The translations under genes and the position numbers were made by a program. A stretch of DNA of 64,000 nucleotides. Origin: Protopterus annectens (Eukaryota > Chordata > Ceratodontiformes > Protopteridae). The DNA lies in NCBI RefSeq assembly GCF_019279795.1, contig NC_056750.1, positions 700,621,721 through 700,685,720 on the forward strand, written 5' to 3'. Positions 44,151 through 54,236 of the stretch are shown in pieces (within the stretch, counting starts at the first letter, position 1; each line of letters begins with the position of its first letter). Below the pieces are notes generated by a model, which saw only the letters and a program-made list of their open reading frames with translations, was not told the origin of the DNA and did not search any database.

Positions 44151-44373
44151 CAACAAAGTATTAGTTTAAGGGTACGCACACTTATGCAACCAGGGTATTG
44201 TACGTTTTTTATTTTTTCCCCTAACAGATTTGTTCATTTTTCAATTGAATTGTACAGGTTATAGATCACATTAAAGGTGGGAAAAGTTTTGAAATGATTT
44301 ATTGTGGTCTAATTTTTAAAATCACAAAAACCTGGCATTTTAACAGGAGTGTGTAAACTTTTTATATCCACTG
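44151..44373. repeat. Tc1-like terminal inverted repeat, right
   Basis: It pairs with 42368-42590. Its inner end CAACAAAGTATTAGTTTAAG also occurs at 43733, before the nested MITE. Confidence 0.9.
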
Positions 44374-44632
44374 CATATGTTAGAAAACTGTAACTAACTG
44401 AATAATATTCTCGTTGTTGTGTAATGTTTGCATTACAGGGATGAACAGCTTCCATTGCCAGCACACCTGTCAATCTCTCAGAGCAAGAAATCTGGACAAA
44501 TCGAAAAATAATGGTGAGACAAAGGCTCAAAAATAGGGACAGATTTTAAATATTGCTCCTGTAAAGTCAGACGGTGCTAGAATAACAGGTTTTGCATTAT
44601 TATGTATTTTTGAGGAATATAAAGGCTGAAAT

Positions 44633-45186
44633 GGTGAGTGTGGAAGAGAGGTGAAGAAGAGAGTACAGGCAGGATGAGTGTGGGTGGAGAAGAGTGTCAG
44701 GAGTGATTTGTGACAGACGAGTACCAGTAAGAGTGAAAGGGAAGGTCTACAAGAGGGTAGTGAGACCAGCTATGTTATACGGGTTGGAGACAGTGGCACT
44801 GACAAAAAGGCAGGAGTCAGAGCTTGATGTGGCAGAGTTGAAGATGTTCAGATTTGCACTGGGTGTGATGAGGGTGGACAGGATTAGGAATAAGTATATT
44901 AGAGGGTCAGCCCAGGTTGGAAGGTTTGGAGACAAAGCCAGAGAGGCAAGATTACATTGGTTTGGACATGTGCTGAGGAGGAATGCAGAGTATATTGGGA
45001 AAAAGATGCTAAGGATGAAGGTGCCAGGTAACAGGAAAAGAGGAAGGCCTAAGATAAGGTTTATGGATGTGGTGAGAGAGGATATGCAGGTGGTTGGTGT
45101 GACAGAGCAAGATGCAGAGGACAGGAGGAAATGGAAACAGTTGATCTGCTGTGGTGACCCCTAACGGGAGTAGCTGAAAGAAGATG
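44633..45186 (+). mobile_element. RTE-like LINE 3' fragment with 14-bp target duplication
   Basis: ATAAAGGCTGAAAT occurs perfectly at 44619-44632 and 45187-45200 on either side of 554 bp. This marks a 5'-truncated LINE insertion by target-primed reverse transcription. The 3' end reads GACCCCTAACGGGAGTAGC then GAAAGAAGATGAT, as in many vertebrate RTE-like LINEs. It has the clearest target duplication among the LINEs here. Confidence 0.85.
44694..45164 (+). pseudogene. RTE-like LINE ORF2 C-terminus
   Basis: This 156-codon open frame carries the C-terminal region of a LINE polyprotein. GKVYKRVVRPAMLYGLETVA (residues about 16-35) is the conserved region after RT. IRNKYIRGSAQVGRFGDK and RLHWFGHVLRRNAEYIGKK follow, then GNRKRGRPKIRFMDVVREDM near the end. 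This R-W-x-GH-V-x-R / RKRGRPK arrangement is frequent in RTE-clade elements. A frameshift near 44675 separates it from upstream text, and the RT core is absent through 5' truncation, so the product has no activity. It runs uninterrupted to its natural stop, so the insertion is fairly young. Confidence 0.8.
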
Positions 45187-45384
45187 ATAAAGGCTGAAAT
45201 TCAAATGTCTGTCATTATTATTATTTAGTATCTTCAATCTTCATTTTCCTATCCCACAACCCCATTAGAGTTGGCGGCGCTACATGATTATGTATGCAGA
45301 TTTTATGTTAATCAGTGTCCCGATTTTTGGCCAGTTGTATCATGGGCCTTTGCCCAGATTTTTGATATTTGAGGGTATGGATGC

Positions 45385-46199
45385 CTGATTGAAAGCAAAA
45401 GAGTGAAATGAAATCAACTCAGGAGTATGTTTCAGTTTCTCCAATTTTAACCTCTTCCTATGAGTTTTCATAGTGGATAACTTAAAGCCAGCGCCAGCAT
45501 ATATGTCACAGTGCTCTGAGAAATGTGTCCCTTAAACACGTGACACATGTACTGTACATATCTTGTGGGGGTGATTTTTGTCACACACCTAAATTTTATA
45601 AACCCCTTACTCTTCATTTTAAACTTCAGAAAGGACATATCCTACACTACAAAAAGTAGTAACAATCAAGAGAAACGCCTTGGTACACCACCAGAAAAAA
45701 GCAAAGTACTAATAAGTAGTAATAAGTATCACGCCAACCAGATGTAGATAGCAAGGAATAACATAGCAGTAGGCTCTAAATTGCTAAATAAATCAACAGC
45801 AGAACGAGATACAAGATACACAAATTTTAATAACCTTTTGTCAGAACTAAACTATATTAACAAAATGGTATAAAGTCATAGGAGGAGGACAAAGCAGAAG
45901 CAACTATGCTATTTGTAATAAAACTAAAGAAAAAATTTGAAATGCACTGAATGAACAGACCAGTCAGGATACAGGAGAGAGAAAATTACTGATAACTTAA
46001 GTGAAAAGTGGCTACAGAATTACCAAGATAATAAACTATTAGCTTGGCTCTGTATCTCTCACTGAGGCAAACCATGCATGTGGTAAAAGAGATATAGTGA
46101 GATCTCCTGACACTTCCAGCACTATTGAAAGATGGTGGGTCCATGTAGCCTGGGAAAGCTTTGATTGCTTCTGTTAAGTTCAGCTGGTCTTTAGTCATA
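45385..46199. other. No gene recognised
   Basis: The stretch is AT-rich with no terminal repeats or coding similarity. Confidence 0.35.
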
Positions 46200-46610
46200 T
46201 GAATAATGAAGATGTAATTTCTAGTCTTAGATCTGTAGTTTCTCCACTTTGTTTTCAGGCTTTATTGATTTAAAAAAAACTGCAAAGGATGTAACACTTA
46301 AGACCTGAAGAGATCCTTTAATGAAGAACACTAGACATAAGACATTCAAAATGTTTTCTGAATTCTTTTCTGAGATAATCCCTACACCAAAAATAAGTAC
46401 ATCCAGTAATTACAGCTTCACTTAGCTTGTTTAGCAGAAATGAGGGGTGTACTATGTCAACTGTGTTTGCCTAGTCCAGGAACAATGTGGACACTATACA
46501 GCCTTTGTCTGAGTTTGCTAAGGATCTGTTAGTTAAGCAGTTGTGGTCACCATCATCACTAGGCCCAGTCCTAAAACAGCAGTTGATGTAACTTGTCAAT
46601 TCTAAGTCTA
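46200..46610 (-). pseudogene. L2-like LINE RT fragment (relic)
   Basis: In broken minus-strand frames, 46500-46400 yields a LFLDYANTVDIVHPSFLLNK-like stretch. This resembles the VFLDLSKAFDTVDHxLLLNKL box of L2-type RT, with the first catalytic Asp kept. A C-R-D-Y-L stretch follows in place of WFRSYLSNR. The following PQGSILGP box is not readable. The assignment rests on one motif. Confidence 0.3.
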
Positions 46611-48108
46611 GTCCTAAAACTCACATCTAGTATCAGTTAATAATGAATACCATGTTAAGATAGTCTGTACATTGCTTATGCTTGACCATTACTGATCAAC
46701 TTACTAGAGAAGTGAGAAATGAAAGAGATCAGTAGATGGATAGCAAGCAGTTATTTTCTCTTTTGTAGACCTGTGTAACAGGCTTTTAAGGTTATTTTTA
46801 TTATTTTTGACACTGGGACAGCACCGTTTCACTAAAAGGCGGTCCACCAGTAAGTAGTACTAGTTCATCCCTTTACTGAAGCAACCTTTCTGCATGACAG
46901 TTTTTACCTGAACAGTGTAAGGATGCCACAAGCCTGCCTGACAGAATGCCACCTGTTCAGTACAGTCACTTGTTCCACTTCTCAGCATATTCCTTTACGG
47001 AATAAAAGTCAAATGTGCAATAACATTTCTGCTGGTGTGAAGCAACAGCCAGTTGGGCTGATGGAGAATAACCTATTATCTCCAGGATGTGCCCAATAGT
47101 CACAATGTCCAAATTCTGCTGATCTAGTGCACATAATGTATTATGCACTCATTACCTGTGTATTAGAATGACTTAATGTACAGGTAACAAACAACCTGAC
47201 TGGTTATCCTATTAAGTTTCGCTTACTTTATAACTTGAGACATAATATTCTTCATTCTCATTTTCACTAAAGATGACTTGTAATTTGACTTACTGAATAA
47301 GTATGCTGTAAAGTGCATTCTCAATAAGAATATACTTGCATGGACTGCATTATTTAATATGTCACATAGACCATGTGCACCTTGCAATTAAATCTTTTAA
47401 CTTTCTGAAATAAAAGTAACAAAATAATCACTGCTCCTCTTGCAAACTCGTATCTGCCTGGTCTCTGCAACTTCCAGAGTAGAAGAAATAAAGTAATGAC
47501 TGTTTAGTGGTGCCTCATGCTATCCCCTTATCTCATACGTATATTCTTTTCTGAAATAAGTCAATATGTAACTCTGGACAGGGCAAGTGAGTGCCTCAAA
47601 TGCTAATACGAACTGTGGGCAGGATGAGGTACCAAGTGTCCTCTTAGCTATGATGAAAGGAGTGGAACCAGATGACTATCAGGACATAACATTTTGTAGC
47701 TAATTTAGAAATCACAGAGACCGGGGGCATTATGCCTACCACTTTTCTGTGAATATTATTTCATTCTTATGTTGTGGAGATGAAGGAAATAACAGATGGA
47801 AGAGGTGTAGCTTGGATCTTTGCCAAAACCACGGCTGGCTGAAAGAGCATTACATTTCATTCAGCGGGGAAAAAAGGGACTAGAATCAGTGTGTGTGATT
47901 AGGTGGGAAGACTAGAAGCAAGAACTACATTTAAGAGAAGAAAACAAATATTGATGCCTGATTGACACAAAATGTAAAGTGCATAATTTCCTATGAAAAA
48001 AATATGCTAAAAGAGTGGAAATAGTGCCAAATAAAAGCTTGGTGATAGCAAAACAAAGAATGAAAAAAAAAAGAACGATGCTTGAAATAAAAGTGATTCA
48101 TTTGTCAA
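46611..48108. other. No gene recognised
   Basis: There is no coding similarity, terminal repeat or structured RNA that I can support over 1.5 kb. Confidence 0.35.
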
Positions 48109-48470
48109 GGGTACTGACTTTTATATATGCAGGGAAGACACTTACATACTTACATGGGGAAGGCTTCAGGATGCCGGCTATGTGCTGGAAGGGTACTGAC
48201 TTTTATATGTGTAGGGAAGACACTTCATAAAGGATGGTTACATGCTTACATGGGGAAGGCTTCAGGATGCCGGCTATGTGCTGGAAGGGTACTGACTTTT
48301 ATATGTGTAGGGAAGACACTTTATAAAGGATGGTTACATGCTTACATGGGGAAGGCTTCAGGATGCCGGCTATGTGCTGGAAGGGTACTGACTTTTATAT
48401 GTGTAGGGAAGACACTTCATAAAGGATGGTTACATGCTTACATGGGGAAGGCTTCAGGATGCTGGCTATG
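48109..48470. repeat. 96-bp tandem repeat (minisatellite), about 4 units
   Basis: Units begin at GTACTGACTTTTATAT near 48111, 48193, 48289 and 48385. The first is 82 bp because it lacks about 14 bp (CATAAAGGATGGTT), the next two are 96 bp, and the last is slightly truncated. Units are nearly identical. As 96 is a multiple of three, one frame stays open through the array and encodes a 32-residue repeat (GWLHAYMGKASGC...), probably without biological meaning. Confidence 0.9.
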
Positions 48471-48512
48471 TGGTAGAGAAACCAAGTCTTCGTATTATAG
48501 TAAAACAGTGGT

Positions 48513-48665
48513 TGGGAGGGTAGCCTAATGGTTAAGGTGTTTGCCTTACAAACACAAGGTACAAGGTTTGAGTCTCACAAGGGATAATTGGCTAGGCTTA
48601 AAATGGCTCGCAAGAGCAGTTAGCTTAGTACTAATCTATGAACCTATGAACCTATGAATCTATAA
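48513..48665 (+). mobile_element. tRNA-derived SINE with LINE-like tail
   Basis: Near the 5' end TAGCCTAATGG fits the RNA polymerase III box A and GGTTTGAGTCT, about 35 bp on, fits box B (consensus GGTTCGANTCC). The tRNA-like head is followed by GGCTAGGCTTAAAATGGCTC and AGTTAGCTTAGTACTAATC, then a (CTATGAAC)n tail. This tail aligns with the 3' end of the LINE on the minus strand at 52190-52262 and more loosely with the LINE tail at 27790-27845. The SINE would be transcribed by pol III and mobilised by that LINE. Confidence 0.75.
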
Positions 48666-49639
48666 CCGGAACAAATTAAATGGAAAGAAGTAGAAACATA
48701 CAAATATTAAATGGGGTAGAAAAAACAGCAGATATAGCACAGAAATATGGGCATATCTCTGCCATAATTAAACTTTAACTTAGATGTGGTAAATCCTAAT
48801 AGTTAAAATAACAGAATTAAAGCTGTAAAAAGCAAAATGGAACTACTGGTTAAGAAAATGAACTTTACATAAGATGTGTTACACTTGACGCCAAAAAGCA
48901 AAAGAATGCTGGCATAAGCAATCAAAACCAGTACATTTTGTTTTTTGGAGAACATACATATCAAAGACAGAAGGGCAAGCTAGAAGAATCAGGATATCTT
49001 CTACCAGACAACATGTACACTAATGTAAAAGGTGCAAAATATACTTTTATGGAAATGGCAAACTTGGATAGGCAGAGTATGCGGGGTATAATCATAGTTA
49101 CTGAATTCTGTTTGGAAGAAACTGACACAGGTTCAAACATAGAAAACTGCAACAGTTGCAGTTACCACCGGCATGAGAAGGTTATAACAGGTTGCATCCT
49201 GGTATATGAAATGTGCAGTGCTCACCAAGTGCACTACTTCAGTGGAAATGGATGTTCAGAAATCACCTAGTATGGCATTACAATGACGCTAAGAGAATAA
49301 CAACTGGTTTGAAAGAGAACAATGCTCCAGGATTTGTTATGACAGACAGCAGCAACTGAAAATTTTAATTGATACTGCTGTACCCATTTTATTCTCATTA
49401 TTCAACAAGACTTAAGGAATGCATTGTTCACCCAGCTGGAAAAATTAGGTGATTACGATATGAATATACAAGGGAAAAGACAACAAAGACAATCTCAAAA
49501 AATTAAAAAAAAAATCTACTTATTAAATGAGGGTCAGTAGAGTTAATGAGAAACTGATGGAACATACAGACTTAAAAAACTGGTCTGAACAGAGCACATA
49601 TATTGCAATGGAGTAGCCACAGATTCAAACCATTTACAG
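48666..49639. other. No gene recognised
   Basis: The 110-codon + strand frame at 48938-49270 has no recognisable domain (possible C-x2-C-x2-H text is not a standard motif). Confidence 0.3.
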
Positions 49640-49860
49640 TTTCAGATGGTCTTGAAAAATTTCACATTGAAAGGAATCCACATAGATGTCCCATTTGTGG
49701 ACTTTAGACAAGCCTTTCATTCCATCTCCTTTTAGGTGTCAGTTAAACAATCATTAAGAAGGAATATAAATAAGAAAGTCCAGCAGATGAGAGAGCGCTT
49801 GCAGGCAGGTGTGATAGAGTTCCACATAACGGCGTCAAAAGCACATGGTCTCCTATAAAG
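49640..49860 (+). pseudogene. Possible LINE RT fragment
   Basis: The + strand reads HIDVPFVDFRQAFHSI near 49679-49727. This resembles the hydrophobic-x-VDF-x-KAFDSI box of LINE reverse transcriptases, with the Asp of FDSI changed. No other RT motif is readable with confidence, though a YKDLGII stretch occurs near 50670. Confidence 0.3.
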
Positions 49861-49867
49861 AAAGGTG

Positions 49868-49960
49868 TTCACCAGCCAGCCCAGTGGCACAGAGGTAAGG
49901 CATTCATTTGCAGTACTGGAAGCCAGAGTTCAGGAATCAGCTCAAGCTGTTACTGGAGCT
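49868..49960 (+). mobile_element. Possible second tRNA-derived SINE head
   Basis: AGCCCAGTGGCACAGAGGTAAGGC followed about 30 bp later by GAGTTCAGGAATC resembles box A and box B of a tRNA-derived SINE (compare first part AGTGGCACAGAGG). No tail is recognised. The call is weak. Confidence 0.3.
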
Positions 49961-51354
49961 GGACAGGAGGACAGATTAACATGGCCAGCAGCTTTCTCCC
50001 CCTATCCCAAGGAAGAATGTGGGGAAACCAATTGCCAGTGTAACCTCTGGTGAAGACTAGATGCCTTGCAGATTATCTCATGTTAATAATGCAGGAGACA
50101 GAGACAACATCCTTACATCACTGCACCGCCTGCTTCCACAGCTAGGGATACTAACTGACCACTGCAAGAATGATGGCTCCACGCTCCCATTCCTTACTTT
50201 CTGGCCTAGTAGAGAGAGTGTTACCTTAGATTTTCACTCCTTGAGGAGTCAGTGGGTCCATCCAGCAAAATGTCACATCAGAGATACCATGTAGGAACAT
50301 TTGGGAGATCCAAGCCAGGCAAGGATAGCCTAAAGCTGAATGGTGTAAAGTAGCGGTGCATAGAAAACAAAAGGAAGGTGTTCTACATGGATGGACCATG
50401 GAATTCTTATCATTGTCTTTTTATATAAGTGACCTTTCAGCCAGATAAATTGCTGGTGCATTAAGAGTACAGATTATATTAAAGTAGCACCAGGCATTCC
50501 AGTCAAGCACGATCATACAGATATACAGTTATTGACCAATAAAATGAAACATGGGAAGAATAATATGGTCAAGTAGTTAACTGTGCCATGATGACAAGGG
50601 AAATATAAATGTGTTAGAGAGACTACACATGGAATAGTACTATAGACATCATGACTGTTTGCCAGTATAAAGACCTGGGCATCATTACTGTTGATAGGGT
50701 AACTTACATAATCTGTACGTTACAGAGTTTGGAGAAGGACGGTTGGTCTGCTATAAGTTATAATCACCAGAACCCCTCATGTTATGCGTGCACTGTATAT
50801 CAGACTGTACAACCCACTCTGCAGTCTGACTAATCCAAATAGGACAATGTGGGACAAGGCCTACATGATAGGAGGACAAACAGACTCAGTATGGCTCAAA
50901 GTCTGTATTTATATTGGAAAAATACTTCCATAAGAACAGAGGGTTATATACTGAAATGTCTGAAATGCACATACATACTTGTGTTAACCAGCCGCTGACT
51001 TCTAGTGCTATTTCTTCCATTTTCTTGTGGCTTCAAAAAGCATGGTGGAAGAGACAACAAGAAACAATGAACAGGTAGTTAATACAGCAGTTACATACAA
51101 CCATGAAACACAATTTGAAATTTCACTCCCATAAATATAACTTAGTAGAGTTAGTGCAGGCAAGAAAAGTCATATACATTTTACAGTAAGCAAGTATCCA
51201 TCTGCTCTTAAATCAAATACTGTTCTTTGGATGTGTAGCAAATAAGCATCATGTGTAGGGTGACATACATATTTGGCACGCTGGTTACCACCCCCACCAG
51301 CACCACCGACCTCCACACCACCCATCAAGGCGATTCTTGATGAGGGAAGGGCTC
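49961..51354. other. No gene recognised
   Basis: Apart from the YKDLGII stretch near 50670, no coding similarity is seen. Confidence 0.3.
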
Positions 51355-51960
51355 AAATGGAGCTGCAACATGCTGCACTGCATTTGACTGCAACAGAGAA
51401 CACAACACAGTATTTTAAATAATTCTGGAAAGCAAATACATGGCACTGTAGCACTTTCCTGATTGCAGCTGTGACATTGTGCTTTGTATTTTATAGGACG
51501 GACCACACATACTTAAAGTAGCACTACACTGTGGTAATAAGCAGTATTCTGAGGCATCCATACTGTACTGCTCTTGCCTGGAACTGTGACAAGGGTGAGA
51601 GGTTGCAGACTGGAGCTGTGACTTCTTGTATTGTACTTTATGGCAAAAGAGAAGTAATATACAAGACGTAAAAAAAAAACATGGAATACATACTGTTATA
51701 TATAATGCTAATGCAGTGTGACTGAGACAAAAATCAAGGTTAAAAACATTTTTAAAAATATGTAGAGAACAATGTGTAACACTACACCGCTGAATTAAAA
51801 AAGAAGTTGTACAGTACTCAGTAGCACACCAGTACTGCACACTAACAAAACCTTAATGTGAGATGCCTGAAAATGGGGGGGGGGGGGGGGGAGGGGAGAC
51901 ATCTCAACCGAAGCTATGACATTTTGTACTGCATTTTGTAAAAGAATAATAAAAGACAGT
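51355..51960. repeat. Diverged tandem repeat array, left part
   Basis: A motif close to GACTGGAGCTGTGACATTTTGT followed by a GTATTTTAT-like stretch recurs near 51357, 51465, 51610 and 51905, with an intervening TAAGCAGTATTCTGAAGCATCCATACTGTAC-like part (key pieces CAGTATTCTGA and CATACTGTAC). Units of roughly 110-150 bp are heavily diverged. The array resumes at 53250 beyond a LINE. A G17-type run sits at 51876-51893. Confidence 0.5.
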
Positions 51961-52164
51961 ATCTAAAATAATTCCTTTGTTGTTTACTCCAACAACATCC
52001 AATAATCATTACACACCATTGTATGTGTCATGCAGTTCCAAACAACTAGGGTAAAATGAAGTTATGATAAAGTGTACTACTCATATGTCATTAAAGTATG
52101 TACAGTTGTGGTGATGAGTCTACCCTTACGTTGCTAATAATGATTTTTGTGCCCTGGGAACCCA

Positions 52165-53180
52165 TCTTCATAGCCGTATCATTTACCCATTATAGATTAA
52201 TAAGTTCACAGGTAAGTACTATGCCAGCTGCCCTTTCGGGCTAATTTAAGCATAACCAGTTTCTCTTTTTGTTCTCAATATAACCTATCCCATTTAGTTA
52301 TAGACTGGCCTTACCCATCTCATGGTTGATAATTATATATTAACCCTAATGAGAATAACTGGCATTATACCTTGAATAATTTGAGGGGACCAAAGCACAG
52401 GATAAATCATTTAGGAGCTGCATATACCCTTTGGTAGTACAGTGGCAGTCCTGGGGTAAAGATTCTGTTTCCCATCCATAGATCTTTGTTGCACTTCAAA
52501 ATGGACAGGGGTGAACTTTGTTTTATGTGTCTGGAGAGTTTGTTCCACAGCAGCAGTATCCTCTGAGAAATATACCTGTCCCTCCAAACTGTTCTGCTGA
52601 TGTTGTAGAAGAGGTTTAGATCCCTAGACACTTGATTTGTTGATGTGCAGTAAATCCATCAGTAATGGGACGGAGAATGCCTTATATGCCAGACACAGGT
52701 CACCTCTTAGCAGTCTGTAGGATACAAAGTATTGTGAAAGGGCTTTGAGTCGGTCCAAGTAGGACATGTTGTTTACACCTTGTTTCCTTTCAGTAGGGTC
52801 TCTTAGTAGGAGTTCCAGTTGCTGTATGTGTCTGGAAAGTTACATGCCAAAGGGGACATTTAATTCAATGACTGGCCTAATGGGGACTGAGTCAACGGGG
52901 ACAATGACATCCCTAGATCTAAACACAATTCCTTTGTTTATAAGTTGTGCAATACAGAAGGACTTTTTTACAGCAATAGACACATGTTGGTCAAAAGTTA
53001 GGACTGTCCACGAAAATTCCCACATCATGAACAACTGGGTCAACTGTTAGGGACATATTGTCAATGGGGTAGTTTCCTGGGTTATATAACTTCTCAAAAG
53101 ATACAATAATGCATTTTTGGCATTTAGTTTCTGACCATGACTTTGTAGTGAGATTTTAGAAGTTAGATAAAGTGCAGGTA
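52165..53180 (-). mobile_element. CR1/L2-like LINE, 5'-truncated 3' part
   Basis: The minus strand carries the RT thumb (53043-52840: DQHVSIAVKKSFCIAQLINK, DVIVPVDSVPIRPVIELNVPFGM in pieces) and then the ORF end (52631-52407: YISQRILLLWNKLSRHIKQS), followed by a 3' tail. The same two segments occur in the LINE at 25.1-27.8 kb, so they are one family or close relatives. The tail (52262-52190, minus) matches the SINE at 48.5 kb. It interrupts the diverged tandem array. Confidence 0.75.
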
Positions 53181-53249
53181 AAGAGTGTATTTAACTAAAC
53201 ATGGATACTTTCTACTATTTTAAAATTATTCCACCAAGTGCACCTGCCA

Positions 53250-53470
53250 TTGTAATATTTTTTTGACTGGAGCTGTAACATTCTGCTATGTATTTTACTA
53301 GATGGAACAGATTATTTAACTAGATGGAACAGATTATTTTTAACAAAACGCTGCTGCTTTGAGGTAAGAAATACTATTCTGAAGCACTCAAGCTGTACTT
53401 TTCTGACTGGAGCTATAACATGATCCAGAATGAAGCAGTGACATTTTGTACTACTTAAAAACAAACAGAA
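53250..53470. repeat. Diverged tandem repeat array, right part
   Basis: GACTGGAGCTGTAACATTCTG (53270) and GACTGGAGCTATAACATG (53418), with ACTATTCTGAAGCACTCAAG between them, repeat the motifs of 51355-51960. A 21-bp local duplication (TAGATGGAACAGATTATTT) lies at 53300-53340. Confidence 0.5.
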
Positions 53471-53559
53471 CAGAAGAAAAGTAGCTACAGGGTATTTGTA
53501 GCTACTTGATTTCTTATGTCTGATAAATGGTGTAAAATCTGTTTCTTAAAAGCCCTGTT

Positions 53560-54017
53560 TGTTTTACCTACATAGTAGGAAGAGCATGCCTTGCAGATGG
53601 CTAAATATACAATGTTCTTGCTAGTACATGTGGCATAACCTTAAAGCCTGCCCTTTTATATGGGCACACATATTTGAACACCCAGTCACCAAGAAGAGAT
53701 ATTCCTTTCAAGGTTATGCCAGATGTACTAGCAAGAACATTGTATATTTAGCCATGGAAGAGAAACCACCCCTGAACAGCATGATAGGTTGAACACTGTT
53801 TAAAAGTTTTGCCTTGGTGGGAGTGAATTAAGGATCTGAAGAAGGTTTTACCGAAAGTGCTTATCCTATATTCTCTTTATTTGTTTTGTCTTTTAAGAGT
53901 TTTATTAAATCACAGATTTTATCATGTCTATGGTATGGTATGCATTGTTTTCTACGTTGGTTCTTTTTTGGCAAAACTACCTTCAGCAGTGTGCACTTAT
54001 TTTTTGTTTCAAGTATT
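53560..54017 (+). mobile_element. Penelope-like element, short 3' copy with inverted end
   Basis: 53650-54000 matches the 3' end of the PLE at 22.3-23.04 kb, including the pseudo-LTR junction TTTCTACGTTGGTTCTTTTTTGGC. 53560-53650 is the reverse complement of the adjacent AAGGTTATGCCAGATG...TATATTTAGCC segment, so the copy begins with a foldback. It ends against a Tc1-like terminal region. Confidence 0.75.
53831..53867 (+). ncRNA. Hammerhead ribozyme-like motif, best-preserved PLE copy
   Basis: Stem I is AGGAT (53831-53835) with ATCCT (53863-53867), all five pairs. The core CTGAAGA (836-842) fits C-U-G-A-N-G-A. An unpaired A is followed by GGT-TTT-ACC as stem II, and GAAA lies at 853-856. AGTGCT is a near-self-complementary stem III with T862 at the cleavage position. 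Minimal hammerheads of this type are known from Penelope-like elements and act as dimers through stem III. The extra A at the base of stem II is a departure from the textbook fold. Confidence 0.6.
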
Positions 54018-54236
54018 ATTTTAAGGGTGTGCACACTTATGCAACCAGCATATTGTACGTTTTTTTTATTTTTTATATTTTTTTCCCCTAACATATTTGT
54101 TTTTCAATTGAATTGTACAGGTTATAGGTCACATCAAAAGGTGGGAAAAGTTTTTAAGTGATATATTATGATCTCATTTTTTATATCATAAAAACCTGGC
54201 ATTTTAGCAGGGGTGTGTAAACTTTTTATATCCACT
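54018..54236. mobile_element. Solo Tc1-like terminal inverted repeat
   Basis: AAGTATTATTTTAAGGGTG through TTTTTATATCCACTGTA aligns with 44153-44375, the right end of the Tc1-like element. No transposase is attached. A GATA-like microsatellite follows at 54237-54258. Confidence 0.85.

Larger units (their letters stand above)
42368..44373 (-). mobile_element. Tc1-like DNA transposon with nested MITE
   Basis: Terminal inverted repeats of about 215 bp begin CAGTGGATATAAAAAGT (42368) and end ACTTTTTATATCCACTG (44373). TA flanks the left and CA the right, the latter a mutated TA target duplication. The transposase lies on the minus strand and is broken by stops and frameshifts. MITE copy F is inserted at 43770-44150. 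Further copies of the terminus occur at 23.04 and 54.02 kb. Confidence 0.9.
44459..45384. mobile_element. Short inverted-repeat element, family H copy 2, split
   Basis: In reverse complement, 44459-44632 matches 30510-30636 (AAAACCTGTTATTCTA, GTCCCTATTTTTG) and 45200-45384 matches the other end (AAAATC.GG and GACACTGAT segments by analogy). The RTE-like LINE fragment lies between the two halves. Confidence 0.5.

Noticed and set aside
44438..44512. Exon-like stretch after TTTGCATTACAG with a 24-codon open frame
   Set aside because: It overlaps a family H repeat that occurs elsewhere in the window, so the frame is coincidental.
48109..48470. Regular repeats that could suggest a CRISPR array
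   Set aside because: The units are directly adjacent with no unique spacers, and the sequence is eukaryotic; it is a minisatellite.
48525..48585. tRNA gene
   Set aside because: Box A and box B are present, but the arms do not form a full cloverleaf and a LINE-like tail follows, so it is a SINE.
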